From Sycobia sp. Sy_11 (Eukaryota > Arthropoda > Insecta > Hymenoptera > Epichrysomallidae), in NCBI GenBank assembly GCA_018907035.1, contig JACCIC010000003.1, forward strand, positions 4,662,001-4,726,000: a DNA stretch of 64,000 bases. The letters are read 5' to 3'. Below the pieces are notes generated by a model. That model saw nothing but the letters and a program-made list of their open reading frames with translations, was not told where the DNA came from and did not search any database. Below, piece after piece: positions 35,701-47,152 of this stretch. The position numbers were made by a program, and so were the translations under genes. Numbering within the stretch: the first letter of the stretch is position 1; every line of letters starts with the position of its first letter.

Positions 35701-36610
35701 TCCAAACTCTCGATATTCCGTCACGGGTACGGGGAGGGGTCAAATCACTCGTAAGTCCGGTGGCGATATCGGAGAGCAACGAGTCGCCTCGATGGGGTGC
35801 CAGCGCTAACAAGGACTAATGACAACCGAATCTCGCCCGCTCGCGGAAGTCTCGGGGGGGGGGAGGGCCGATACAGCGCGATTTCTCGAAGGGAAGAGAA
35901 ACTGTCCCCAACCGCGAGGGAAAGCGAACGACGAACGGGAGATCGTGAAAACCCACGAGTAGAGGACGAATCAGGTATACGGGGAAAACTCCCCCTCCCC
36001 CGTCTTCGGCTTGCATATACATATATCGATATATATAGATATATATAGATATATATAGAATTCATTAGTATATAGAATCATTCCATCTACATATATATAT
36101 TATTCAGGGCGCGGCACACGGCCGTGGCGAAAAAGAAGACAGGCGGTAGAAATTAGAGAGGTACTTGTGACCAGGGTTCAGAAGAAAGGATGCCAAAGAG
36201 TATTGCCAAGGCGACGCTTATACGTCGTCGCCGACGGCTTTTCAGGCGAGGGATTTGATTTAATCGACGGTATAAACGGTCACCGCCGTGGGATTAAGGA
36301 TCTCCGGCTGGGGTTGGCGAAGCGCGGCGCAACGGGCTCGAAATAGCGGAAAAGGCGCTTTTCGCGAGCACCCCTCTCCCCCCAACGCCCGCTCGCTTTC
36401 GTACCTCGACGCACTCGCGACGGCAAGCCGCGCTCGGTCCGCGATGTAGGTCGGGGTTTTTTATTTCGACGCGTCTCCCATCCACCCCATATCATTGCCT
36501 CGCTCTTTCGCTCGCGAGACGATTTTTGCAGGTTGTGCCTGATTTTGGCGGCGGGCTGCGCGAGTCCGGCGCAATTTGGGTAATATATCGAGTAGAGGGG
36601 GGTCATGAGG
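35701..36610. other. CpG-rich, G-run-containing DNA in two blocks
   Basis: GC-rich blocks at 35,740-36,005 and 36,120-36,600 flank a short AT repeat. The overlapping Arg/Ser/Pro-rich frames on both strands are not supported. G10 lies near 35853-35862. Confidence 0.5.
36028..36057. repeat. (GATATATATA)3 tandem repeat
   Basis: Three perfect 10-bp copies within a TATA-rich stretch that runs from 36,013 to 36,060. Confidence 0.9.
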
Positions 36611-36986
36611 AACTTTTGTCATTGTAAATTACTCGTTAGTTTAACACTAATCGTAAAACAAGATAATTTTTTTAATTTTTCTAATTCAAATCCCAAATTA
36701 AAATTTCGCATTGATAAAATTTAGCATGTACGCTTTCCCCGTTAAATGTTATTTTAAGACCAAACATTAATAATACAAAATATTTGGTATGTATAGAAAT
36801 TTAGTAATCAATTTTATATTCCAACTATATAGTATATAATAGCTATTAATGCTTATCGCAGTCCAGAAATTCAATTTCCAGAAAGTCAGTATTATTTTTC
36901 CTTTTCAAAACACAGTGGTACAACAGAATAACCCAGTACCAATTCTAACAATTAAAATGACTTACGAACTAACCAAAAAACTTAAA

Positions 36987-36989
<3 letters not shown>

Positions 36990-37042
<53 letters not shown>
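36990..37042. repeat. (AT)n microsatellite
   Basis: 53 bp with one GT interruption. Confidence 0.98.
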
Positions 37043-37166
37043 CAATCTAAGTAAACATCATCTGTCACACATCAAATAAGTAAGAAGCATGTATAAATCG
37101 TTCGGACTCAACGAACCCGGCGATAAGAATAAAACTGCCACAGACGTATATCTTAATTTACTATTT

Positions 37167-37185
37167 GCTCTAACTATGTTTTCAG
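37167..37185 (+). other. 3' splice-site-like sequence with branch-point match
   Basis: CTAAC (37170-37174), then TATGTTTTCAG ending at 37185, preceded by a CTATTTGCTC pyrimidine stretch. The branch A would lie only 12 nt from the AG, closer than usual. No donor follows within 100 nt. It is an isolated acceptor-like sequence and may be chance. Confidence 0.15.
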
Positions 37186-38240
37186 AAATTATTCGTACTC
37201 AAAAGCAACTTAATAATTTAAGTAGACTGTGTTATATGAATAATAGCCGACGCTAATTTTTTAAATCGAATATGCAATGCTATGAGATTTATTAGACTGG
37301 AATAACAAAAAAGTATACATGTCTAGTTCTCACGTATACTATGGTTGTATCCTTATTCATGCTCAATTAGAAATCGTCTTTATACTTCTGACACTACTTA
37401 CGAATGCGAAGCTTCCTCGGGGACGATGTATATAATCCAAAGGATACGTTCTATATTTACAATTGATGCCGGGACATCGCCAGCGCCACTGCCGTGATAA
37501 AATCGAAACGGAGATCGATCGTTGTGATGAAGATGGGAGGTGGGGGAAAGTTATATCTGTCGACTGGGTGACGTGAATTCAGGTGCCGTTATTTAAATTC
37601 GACGATGAAACCGAGGGAATGTTGACCTTTGCTGAACGGCGCGTGTCGCAAGTTTGCTAATCGAGCCCGAGTTTTGATAAAATGTTAATTCCGAGGCAGA
37701 TTGAGCTTGATTTAATACAACGTTCGTTATTATAAAATAATAGATTATTGTCGTTCTTTGGCGATTTAATGAGCTTTTATTATTAATCATTGTAGTCTCT
37801 TGAAATGATCGAAATGTAACGTTTTCTATTGATTATTTTCTCATAATGTGATGCGAAATAATTCCACCAACACATAATAATTCGACTAAATTCGATGAAT
37901 TTCGATCGCTGAAAATTACGAAATATTAAAATAGATATTTGCAAAAAGCTTGCAAACCCTTACCTTCCTGACCTGTGCACACGATGACGCAATACTTGTC
38001 TATCAATCGTATGAGAGAGCATTCCCGAATTCGTACACAATCAATAACAGTTGCGAAGCAGAAATTTTCAACCGCGAGCCAGCTATTGTAATAGACGTTC
38101 GCGGATGCAACCTTGTAACATAAACTAATATACAACTATATTAGCGTCAATGCATTTTCCAACTAATTTTTACGATAAGCAATTATAATTATTGACATAA
38201 ACGAAAATGATGCTCTATCGTGCTCAATTAATTTACACCT

Positions 38241-38760
38241 ATCGTGGTCACCTCCTCTTCGCTGCGATACTCGCGTTTTTTTTGTATACGTTTGTCGCGA
38301 CAGGGCGGCGGGAGGGAGGGGGCAAGCCAAAGGCAGCAAACAAGAGGAGAACGAATGGCGAAGGCAAATGCGGGATCAGCGCGCAGGGCGACGTGGGCAA
38401 AAATATTATCGCGGCGTCGCCTCATTAACCAATCGGAAGATAGGGAGAAGTCTAAAAAAAAAAAAAAAAAAAAAAACACGGCCGACGAGGGTTGGAGGGT
38501 TAGCAGCGTGTCGAGCTCGTCGACGGATGGGTCGGGAGAAGGTCGCGTCCCAGGCGGGTTTCTCGCGGGCCCCGCCGCTGCGCAATTCGTACTAGTATAA
38601 TTCATTCGACTTTGCGCCGCGCTCCTGTTATGCACGCGCGAACGCGCGCAATGCACGCGGAAACGAGTCGAGTTGCCCGAAATTCTCGTTAAGCGCACGT
38701 GTAGGCCACTTTGTTTCCTTCTTTTTTTTTCGTTCGGCTCCTTCTTTTGCCCCGTGAAGT
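38241..38760. other. CpG-rich block with poly(A) run
   Basis: GC-rich on both sides of an A23 run. It includes a CCAAT word near 38430 and CGCGCG words at 38,630-38,660. The 222-codon minus-strand frame (38228-38896) crosses the A-run and the CT array at 38,811. It is composed of Arg-Glu, Phe and Pro/Ser tracts and is artefactual. Confidence 0.5.
38454..38476. repeat. A23 homopolymer
   Basis: Uninterrupted run of 23 A inside GC-rich DNA. It resembles the tail of a retroposed sequence, but I find no target-site duplication flanking it and no polyadenylation signal just upstream. Confidence 0.9.
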
Positions 38761-38808
38761 GCATATACCACTCCCTCCTCTCCAACAAACGTGCACGGTT
38801 CTTCGACT

Positions 38809-38810
<2 letters not shown>

Positions 38811-38849
<39 letters not shown>
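38811..38849. repeat. (CT)n microsatellite
   Basis: 39 bp of pure CT. Confidence 0.97.
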
Positions 38850-38852
<3 letters not shown>

Positions 38853-40210
38853 TGCATACCTCTCTCCCTAGCGTTTGCATACGCTGATAGCCACAAATAG
38901 ATTTGGTACGTTTTAAATTGTATCGTAATTAACTAAACCAGCAAGGATAAAATGCATAGTGATTATTTATTTTAAAAAATCGCTTCGAATTATTGATTTC
39001 TCCAGTCCTCGTGCAATACTTCCACGTTTAACAGTTTCTTACAGAGGATGAGACAAAAATACTTTATGTTCGGAGTATATTATAATTATAATATTAAAGA
39101 AAATTAATCGAAACGCGGGGGTTTCTTTTTAATCGGATTAAATAAACTGAATATTTTAGTTAAATTTCTAGCGAGATCAAAGTAAAATAGTTGTCGCTTA
39201 ATGTATCTTGTATCCTTTTGTATTTAATATTGCAGGTCAAGGATTTAAATATCAAATTAAAGGGGACGCAGTTTATGTTAACTTAAAATCCTCTTTTCTT
39301 CCCTCCCCCTTTCTCTTTTACTCTTTCTCTCTCTCTCTTTACTCGCTACTCTCTACTCGCTCCTCTCTACTCGCTTCTCTCACGGAGCTTTTAGCTTTTC
39401 AATCTCGAGTGTCCTTAATGTTTCAGCGGGTCTAATCCCTGGAACTTGCAGTCAGGAATTTCTCCCTCACGTTTATTGTTTTATCGGGTTCAATGTGTTG
39501 GTTTTGTCAATTACCGCCTCCTCCGCTGTCCTCTCAAAGCCCTTCCGTAGCTCGCAGTTTCAATTGAAATAATTTATTATTTTAATTAAGGAATTACAAG
39601 TGAACTAAACTGGGACGGCAGTGTCAATCCTTTTTTTTTTCTTCTTTAATATCGGTTTTATTAAATTTCCTCTAACTCTTTCACTCCAATAGCGGGAAGC
39701 GGAACCAGGTATAAAATTTTATTGTACGTCAATTAATTTAACTTTATGCGAGGATCAGAGAAGATGTTATAAAGATAATGAAAAATACCAATACAACACG
39801 TAATGAAGCATTTAGATCACAGTAGATATGAATTTAAATTATTTATTTTCATTTAGCATAGACGTTCTCGACATTTTTAATAGTCAATATTAATTTCACT
39901 ACTGCGTTCAACATGTTAAAATCCTAACAAATTATTGAATAATATACGAAATAAATTCTGCTATGGTATTGAAAAAATATATGCATAAAGCTGTAAGTAT
40001 AACGATGAAGAGATTCTTTAAATTGAAAAAAGTAATATTCGATAGTATTTTAATATTTTTTATTATTAATAATTTATAATTAACATTATTATCATTTTAT
40101 AATTAACAGATTCCAAAAGTGAATTTAATAGTTAACATTTAATAGTATAACAATTCATCACTGGTATAAATGTTGACGATTTACCTCGAAACAGTTCAAG
40201 CACTACGGTA
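38850..40210. other. AT-rich unique non-coding DNA
   Basis: One degenerate 14-bp minisatellite at 39,339 and otherwise nothing notable. Confidence 0.6.
39339..39380. repeat. Degenerate 14-bp minisatellite
   Basis: TACTCGCT recurs at 14-bp spacing in units such as ACTCTCTACTCGCT and CCTCTCTACTCGCT, about three copies. It follows a CT-rich tract, from which it probably arose. Confidence 0.8.
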
Positions 40211-40740
40211 AGCACCTCGATGTCTTATACACTTCCATATGTCCGCGAACTCGAACGCCCATCTCGAACGACGTACATTCTTTCCTCAATCACCTCGACC
40301 ACGCTTCACACTCGCCAGCTCGTATTTGCGATTCTGCCTTTCGTATCTGCCGCCCGTATCTCGTATCTGCGAACACGCGCCAATTGGAGCGCGATTCGCC
40401 GCCCGGCCTCGCAACGAAAGAGGCGCCGGGCCACGTTTTCCCGCCCCGTCGAGGACGGACGCTCGCAACCTACGCGCCGCGGCTCCGCGCGCCCTCCGCC
40501 ACGGCATCGGCGCTCGCGAAAATGAACCCGCGGCCCAAAACCCGGGGGAGGGAGGGGGCGGACAGAGAGGGCCTCCGAGATTCCGGGGACGGGCCACTAA
40601 ATTTCCCGTCCAATTTCGGGGGCGTTGGCCCCCGTGCGGCCAGCCCTCGCCCCCCCCCCGTGCACCCTCCTGCATCGGGTAGAATTGGATACCCTCCACC
40701 CGTAACCCCGTAGTCCCACGCGATTCGGGTGAATTTGCTC
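40211..40740. other. CpG-rich island
   Basis: GC-rich from 40,370 to 40,700, with G- and C-runs at 40545-40560 and 40648-40660. Four overlapping frames of 101-147 codons on both strands are Arg/Pro/Ala-rich with no domain. None is accepted as a gene. Confidence 0.55.
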
Positions 40741-40890
40741 GGTTATTTTTTTAAACGTTCCCTCGGAGCTTCGACCGTTCTCTTTTGGCTTTTTATAGAA
40801 CGGCGAAGAATCCGAGGATGGGCGGGTTCTTTTTTTTGGAATCTTTGCCAGGGCTGAGTTCTTTTCTGCTTATGTTGAGATTGAAAAAGT

Positions 40891-40892
<2 letters not shown>

Positions 40893-40938
<46 letters not shown>

Positions 40939-40940
40939 TA
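40893..40940. repeat. (GA)n microsatellite
   Basis: 48 bp of GA with one CG interruption. Confidence 0.97.
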
Positions 40941-41242
40941 TCCGAAAGGGTTTCTAGTCAAGCATTTTCGGAATACGCGCACGAAGCGAAGATGTTGAAT
41001 TTAGATTGTTTTGTTTATTTAAAATTTGCATTCGTCTTTATATTGCTTTTGTTGTACACCTTTCGATCAAGCACGATTGGATAAAATATTAAAAAGTCTT
41101 TTGTTAAAAGACTGATTCAAATACAAGAGTAAGCATTTATAAAATATAATTATTTTAAGGAAAAAATTTTGCTGCACAAGTTTTATTCTAATCGTTAAAG
41201 ATAAATATATACTATCTAGATAGATAAATAGATAACTATATA

Positions 41243-41273
<31 letters not shown>
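41243..41273. repeat. (CT)n microsatellite
   Basis: 31 bp with one GT interruption. Confidence 0.96.
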
Positions 41274-41649
41274 CACTTACCTATATTTCGACCTCTTTAT
41301 AAAATCCATGAATTAACCAATAAAACATATCAGCAACTATACGAGACAACGCTCTCTTCATCTTTCGTTCTATAGTTTGTGATTTATTTGCATGAGAAAT
41401 AACAAAATTGAAGTGATAAAGCACGATACCCCATATATCCCATCGTGGTGTAATATATCGATTAACATTCCCCCGTCTGTCCCATCGCTAGTAGATGCGG
41501 CAAAGGCTGGTAAGAGAAATGGTCGGAGCCAAACATATTTCAGCCGACACAAAGGTAGAATAGTTGTAGCTCAGCCCGTAGTAGCACTTGGAGATTTATC
41601 CCTGTGCTGGCCTATACTTACTACGCATATATTGATATATACGTACAAT

Positions 41650-41672
41650 CTATATATATATATATATATATT
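41650..41672. repeat. (AT)n microsatellite
   Basis: Short AT array, 23 bp. Confidence 0.95.
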
Positions 41673-42797
41673 AGCTTTATAAGACATAATTAAAAGCGTC
41701 ACTCTCGGAAACTATGAAAATTTAGTTTTTTTTTTAAACTTATTTCTTATATCTAGGATACATTGTAAAACATTATCCAATTTTTATTTTCGATATATTT
41801 TATTTTTTCCATCTAATACACACTCCATCATAATTACATACTAACGATATCCTTGTTCTGTATGGAAGTTATAAGGCAAAGGATACGCAGTTGAGAAAAC
41901 CCCGTACGCATTACTCCTATTACTAATTTTTTCCCCTTCTTTGCGCAAAAGTAAATTTTCCGCTCCCTTCCACAGGGGGATGTTTTAAGCTTGGGATATT
42001 CCTCCGCGCTACCCCCCCCCTTCCTCTACACATGGAAAAGTCACAGATCCGCGATATTCACTGCTGGCTCGCCTCGCGATATCGGGAGAGCGGGGAATGG
42101 GGAGCAGGAGCTGGAGACGCGAGCTCTTTGCCCCGAGATCGTCGGTTATTGAGTCCTATATGAAACCGCCCGAAAGTCGATGGAGGTCGAAATTTTTTAA
42201 AATTTGAACCTGAACGGCCAGTGAATTTCGGCATCAAACGTTTTCTACGTCTATATTAATATGAAGTATATAAATAAGAAATATAAACTTGTATACACAA
42301 TGTATACAAAAAATAAATAAATCAATAAAAATCAGCCAAACGAATAGTTTTCCTAATCTATATCTTCAAAAACTTATTTTTTGAACACAAACAAAATGTG
42401 ACAATCCATTGCGCAAAAAAAAAATTAAAAAAAAAAAGAATTCGGAAAAAATATTTTACTGAAAATCGTAAGCGTCGCTTTGATATCGTAACAAAAAAAA
42501 ATAGTCTCAACCTTTTTCCGATTAAATAATTCATCCGCTGTTCGAATTTACGTTCATCCCCCCTCCCTTTCTACCGTCTGTATCGGAAATCGCATATTCC
42601 GAAAGATTCTGTATTAATGCCCTGATCGTTAAAAGTTTAACTGTCGTTCGAATTCCACTCTGTTATCGGTCGAGCAAAAGGTAAGAGCGCCGTGGCGAGG
42701 TCGAAACTTTGTGCATAGTTCCACGCGAGGCCGAAGGGATCGAACTATCTCCCTGTTAGTCCTTGTAAAGGTATAAATAAGCTTCTGCCCTATACTT

Positions 42798-42799
<2 letters not shown>

Positions 42800-42845
<46 letters not shown>
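42800..42845. repeat. (CT)23 microsatellite
   Basis: 46 bp of pure CT. Confidence 0.98.
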
Positions 42846-42846
<1 letters not shown>

Positions 42847-43020
42847 ACTAACTCTATCATTAGCTACGAGTATAATATATAGAGATTGCTCGTATACTAG
42901 AGCATATTGATTTTACTTAGAACTTTCTTTATTATCGAAAGTCTCCTACTTATTCAATCGATCTAACGATTGTACATCATATAATTATATGGCAAAATGT
43001 TATATCGAGGTGAAATAGCA

Positions 43021-44135
43021 CTAAAAAATGACTGCTTCTCAAGCCGGCGAATACCGACGGATCTTAAGGTCGTTTTACACTATCCATCGGAATAATCCAT
43101 GGGCATATATATGGGCAAATGCGGGAAATATTTGCGAATCCTACATCGCGCGTTTTATAAATGGAGTAAATTACCCCGGTTTGGCCGGAACGTGGGAGGG
43201 GCTGCTGCGATCGGAATCGATAATCGAGTCCGAATGGAAATTGAAAAACCGCACGAGACGGAGGGAATTTTTTGAGATCGAGGGAATTTTAAAAGGATCT
43301 CTCTCTTTCTCTCTCTCTCTCTCTCCTCTTCCTTTTTTCGTTCCACCACCCGTCGCCCCTATAACTTTTGTAAGCTACATATTATTCTTTGCTTAGGTGG
43401 GCGGGGCTGCAGCGTGGCAGGCGCCCACCGCGCCCCCTACCTTGCTGACGTTAAATTTGCATGGAAATTCGTTTCTGCGAATTTTTCCACTCGTTACTTT
43501 TAATTTTGCCCGGCCTTCCTTCTATCGGAAAAACTTCAATAGCGCGCTGTGGGGAAATTCATCCTCCACCCACGTCTCTGCCACCGAAACGCCTGAGATA
43601 ACCCATAGTCCACAAAAAATAACGTATAGCTTCTACGGTTGTGATTACGTAATAATTCCGCTAATGATGCCCAAGAAGAGAACTAAGCTTGATCTAAGTT
43701 TGCTTTTTTTTAAAGAAATATTAATCTGTCCATGTATGTGTACCTATATATGTCTGTGCACCGTTGAATATTTGACTATTTACCTTGTGTTTTCGTAAAA
43801 AATTTCATTTTCTTCGATATTCAAATACCATATCTTGTGCAATACTAAAAAAAAATCGAAAGCCCATACTAGGGCATGTTTTCGGAAACAACGATGATTC
43901 AATTTCTATAAGAGCCCCCCCCTCCCAGGTGACTTTTCGAAATTCCATCGCACGAGCCTGTATGTCATACAACGAGGAGAAACGGGGTCGCGCGAGATAC
44001 GCGACAGTCCACCGATGCTGCGGGCTTTGCGGTGAGTCCACCGTCCGTGTGTGCGTAGAAACCACGACCGGCGAAAGTATACAACAGGAGGAGAGGGGGG
44101 AGGTTAATTAACTGGGATTAAATGGCAAATATATC

Positions 44136-44138
<3 letters not shown>
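43021..44138. other. Mixed-composition DNA with a weak ORF
   Basis: A frame at 43028-43396 starts at AAAAAATGAC, a fair insect start context. It reads about 93 codons of ordinary composition, including NNPWAYIWANAGNICESYIA, before running through a CT tract to a stop. There is no domain I recognise, no acceptor or donor in phase, and no continuation. Frames at 43,397 and 43,785 are similar in quality. I leave all three as unproven. Confidence 0.4.

Positions 44139-44182
<44 letters not shown>
44139..44182. repeat. (AT)22 microsatellite
   Basis: 44 bp of pure AT. Confidence 0.98.
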
Positions 44183-44184
<2 letters not shown>

Positions 44185-44541
44185 TCATTTCAACGTGGAA
44201 ATAGATTAAATCTAAAAAAGCGGGAATGGGAATAGAGACGGTGTCGGTCGATCCGAGCTTTTGTAGCGGAAGCTATATCAATGAACGTTTTTTTCTTTCT
44301 GTCCGTGGCTCAATGGGATATAAAATGCACGAGTAATGGAATTTTAATCATATTTTATAGAAATATTCCAAATTGGCTATTCTCTTGATGTTCAAATAAC
44401 ATGCCGAAATGAAAATAAAGGCGATACAAAGTCTTTATCATTACCTCAAATATATTTTAATTATTCGAAAGTAAATCAAGCTGCGGCCAGCTAAGCTTCA
44501 ACGTTCTCTTTTATAATCTCTTTATTAAAAATTTTTAATTC

Positions 44542-44597
<56 letters not shown>

Positions 44598-44940
44598 ATA
44601 GATTTAGTAAAAATTTTTAAAGCTTACTCCAGTATTATCGGCAATCTTCTTCACGAGCCGTATTAAATTACGGAGCTGCATATATTCTTTTACGATGTAT
44701 AAATTACGGAATATAACGGTCAACTTAAATGTCTCGATAAAAATCAGTATTTCGCAAAAGAACAGTCATTAAAAAAAAAAAAAAGAAAATTTCTTTCCTT
44801 AAAAGAAATTGGCAATGTATTACCAATTAAATAGTAAAAATGGCTTCGCATGCAATCTTCACGTCCAATGCATCGGTTATCCACGATTCTATAAATGGAT
44901 TCTAAATATCTAAAATATTCCTTCCCCTTCGCCCATCTTG
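44183..44940. other. AT-rich unique non-coding DNA
   Basis: Nothing beyond the AT/GT array at 44,543 and the A-run at 44771-44783. Confidence 0.6.
44543..44600. repeat. Compound (AT)n(GT)n microsatellite
   Basis: About 42 bp of AT followed by about 13 bp of GT. Confidence 0.97.
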
Positions 44941-45460
44941 CCACAAGACTCTCTCAAACGTGGAAGCTCTCGCGTCTCGTGCTGAGCCGGGCGAGGGAAT
45001 GAATTCAGTAGCACGGCGTGCTCGGAGCACAGGCGTCGTACCTTATATCCGTGACGCGCCGGCATGATTTCTTGGCTCTAGAAGAGCTGAGCGAGAGGGG
45101 GGGGGCGAGAGCGAGAGAGAAACAGAATGTAAACGCAAGGCGCAATGCACTGAACGGTATATTAACGCAGGCCCACGAGAGGCTGCGCTAGCGCTGCATC
45201 GGCAGTGCGATAACGTACGCGCCGCTATTCACGCAGAGGGCGTAGATCTCCGAGCGAATGCACGATCGAGAGTTCGTATATTCGTCCGGGGATATCTGGC
45301 TGTAAATCATATTGATATTCCTCATTGGGACTGTGATTTACCGGGCGAGCCACGCCGAGCCATCTCCACCCTCGCCCGCGCGTGGCGCGTCTATGCGCAC
45401 TGCCTAAAAGGGGTTGGTTTGACGCGCGAAGCATCGGGCGATAATAGTCGGGATAAAATA
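44941..45460. other. CpG-rich block
   Basis: GC-rich with a G10 run near 45096-45105 and a GCGCTAGCGC palindrome near 45185. Short Arg-rich frames only. Confidence 0.5.
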
Positions 45461-46310
45461 TAATGGCGATATTGCGTGAGAAAGAAAAAGTTTTGTTTTT
45501 TAGTCTATGTGCTAAGTAAATCTATTGGTCAGAAAATGTCAATCCATAGTACAGGAATGAATTTCATATACGATTATAAGGGGTTAAAATACATTACAAT
45601 ACTATTTTCTATGGTTTACTTTATATTTGTGTGGAATAGAGGTGGCAGAACCAAGGAAGAATCAAGAAAAGTGTGTGTATGGGTGTGTGTAATATATATT
45701 TTCAATAAGGTAATACATTGAAATGTAATATCGACTAAAGAAAATATAAAAGAGTTATTAACGTTTTTATTCTATAACCAGTCATTTTTTAAATAAGTCA
45801 AGGTTTATTTAATTTAAAGGGATATAAAATAAATTTATAAAGTCTAACTACTAACTAACAGTGAAATTATGAAATTATTGTTTATTCATTTATTAATAAA
45901 TTTTATTATTATAAAGTAAATATAATATAAAAAAGTAAATATAATATAAATATTAATAAAGTATAATAAAGTATTTAATTATTATTTGTTTTCCATAATC
46001 AGTGTAATTTTTAATTTAGAATTATGATCTAAAATATATGCTCGTAAAATCTTATAACAAACGAAATAATCATGATGAATTATATATGTTTCCAATAGAA
46101 CAACGAGAAACAAAAATTTTGTAAAAAATGTAATGGGTTTTATATATAGAGGAGCGCCTCTCGCTTGCCTTGCGTACATTGCCTAATCTCATAAATTAGG
46201 AACAATTGAGATGGATAATAAAAATCATACGCGCTTTGCTCTCGAGACCTCTTGCTATATAAAGGATATAGATTAAGTTTAATAAATTAGATTATTAAAT
46301 ATAAATGAAC
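45461..46310. other. Very AT-rich non-coding DNA
   Basis: Contains the 19-bp-period duplication at 45,913. Nothing else is supported. Confidence 0.6.
45913..45949. repeat. Tandem duplication, 19-bp period
   Basis: An 18-bp word AAAGTAAATATAATATAA occurs at 45913-45930 and again at 45932-45949 without mismatch. Confidence 0.9.
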
Positions 46311-46378
46311 AACATGTTAATCCAGACCCCTCCAGTTCGAAACGCGTTTATCCGTGACAAGCAATGTGAAACTTTTAG

Positions 46379-46413
46379 TATAAAAGAGGCTGCAAAAAGC
46401 GCATCGGCAAGTA
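46379..46413 (+). promoter_or_regulatory. TATA-type core promoter candidate
   Basis: TATAAAAG at 46379-46386 is a consensus TATA box. The initiator-like GGCAAGTA sits about 30 bp downstream, the canonical distance. No supported coding frame follows; the 85-codon frame starting near 46593 has no domain I recognise. Confidence 0.35.
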
Positions 46414-47110
46414 TTCCTTCCCAGTAGAGCAGGACTAGTACCACCTACGACCACCATCTCTCTTCCCGTCTGAGCTACGACCGAGGATTAACCACACCCG
46501 GAAAATCTGTCCTTACCGTAGCGCGCTAAAGATACCACGCTTTAAACGCTGCCAGCCATTAGACGCTGGGTTCAGCATACGAGTGGCCTTACTTGCTTTT
46601 CGAATACACCGATTCCCCCAAACTAAACAAACTCACTCGAGCCTCCGAGCTGTTTATCTTCCCAGTTCTCGTTATACCTTTCTCCGACCGCATCGCTCGT
46701 CGCGGTCCCAAAAACTGCGTCCAAATACATTTCTTAGAGCATAAAAAGAGCGAGTATTCCTTCTTATCCTCTTCCTTACTCGAGAGCGAAGTGACTGGCG
46801 AATTTGTTATTAATATAACAATTCTACGCGGCCGAAGCTCGATTACATAACTCTCTACCAGTACGCGACTTACGCTGTACTGCGGGATTTAGTTCCCAAC
46901 ACGAGTTCGAATAATTCAAAAGAATAATAGCAGTATTAAAATAAACACTTATTATTTAGTAATAAGAGAGTTTAAATAATAGCTCGTTTTCTTTATGTAA
47001 AAAAAAATAACCATAGCTCGTCGAGACAGATCGCGATAGCTGCGACCATCCTTGCTCTAACCCTGCTATTTTGCGCAAGCAAAGGCAACAATGGAGCACG
47101 CGTAATTATG

Positions 47111-47131
47111 CACGAACGGTAGCCGTTCGTG
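47111..47131. other. Perfect 9-bp hairpin, CACGAACGG stem
   Basis: CACGAACGG (47111-47119), loop TAG, CCGTTCGTG (47123-47131). Confidence 0.85.
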
Positions 47132-47135
47132 TGAA

Positions 47136-47147
47136 TTTACCGGTAAA
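47136..47147. repeat. 12-bp palindrome TTTACCGGTAAA
   Basis: A perfect inverted repeat four bases after the hairpin. The two lie at the 3' end of the LTR-like segment and could be its terminal structure or a protein-binding site. Confidence 0.8.
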
Positions 47148-47152
47148 CCGTG

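Larger units (their letters stand above)
36611..38240. other. AT-rich unique non-coding DNA
   Basis: Contains one AT array and an acceptor-like site at 37,185 with an upstream CTAAC. Short minus-strand frames at 37,593 and 37,926 have no domain I can name. Confidence 0.6.
40941..43020. other. Mostly AT-rich non-coding DNA
   Basis: Contains CT and AT arrays, a GATA-rich patch (41216-41234), a C9 run near 42005 and A-runs at 42415-42440. A 96-codon + frame at 41392-41682 has ordinary composition in its first 80 codons but ends in AT-array translation. No splice signals support it. Confidence 0.55.
46315..47152 (+). mobile_element. Possible solo LTR or LTR-like promoter segment
   Basis: A compositional island of unique, non-repetitive DNA in AT-rich surroundings. 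It begins TGTTAATCC and ends at CCGTGACA, so it has TG...CA ends. It contains TATAAAAGAGGC (46379-46390) about 65 bp from the 5' end, an initiator-like GCAAGTA near 46407-46413, and AATAAA near 46940. The order TATA, start region, polyadenylation signal is that of an LTR. Against this, the flanks show no target-site duplication, the ends are my choice among several TG and CA words, and no retroelement protein is present. An ordinary promoter is the alternative. Confidence 0.2.

Noticed and set aside
38228..38896. 222-codon minus-strand frame
   Set aside because: Crosses the A23 run (poly-Phe) and a CT array (Arg-Glu repeats).
39215..39240. TTAATATTGCAG|GTCAAG
   Set aside because: Donor GTCAAG is poor and the tract is weak.
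41560..41610. tRNA A-box-like GTAGCTCAG
   Set aside because: No GTTCNANTC B-box at the right distance, and the would-be D-arm lacks pairing.
44305..44340. A-box-like TGGCTCAATGGGA
   Set aside because: No D-arm pairing and no B-box.
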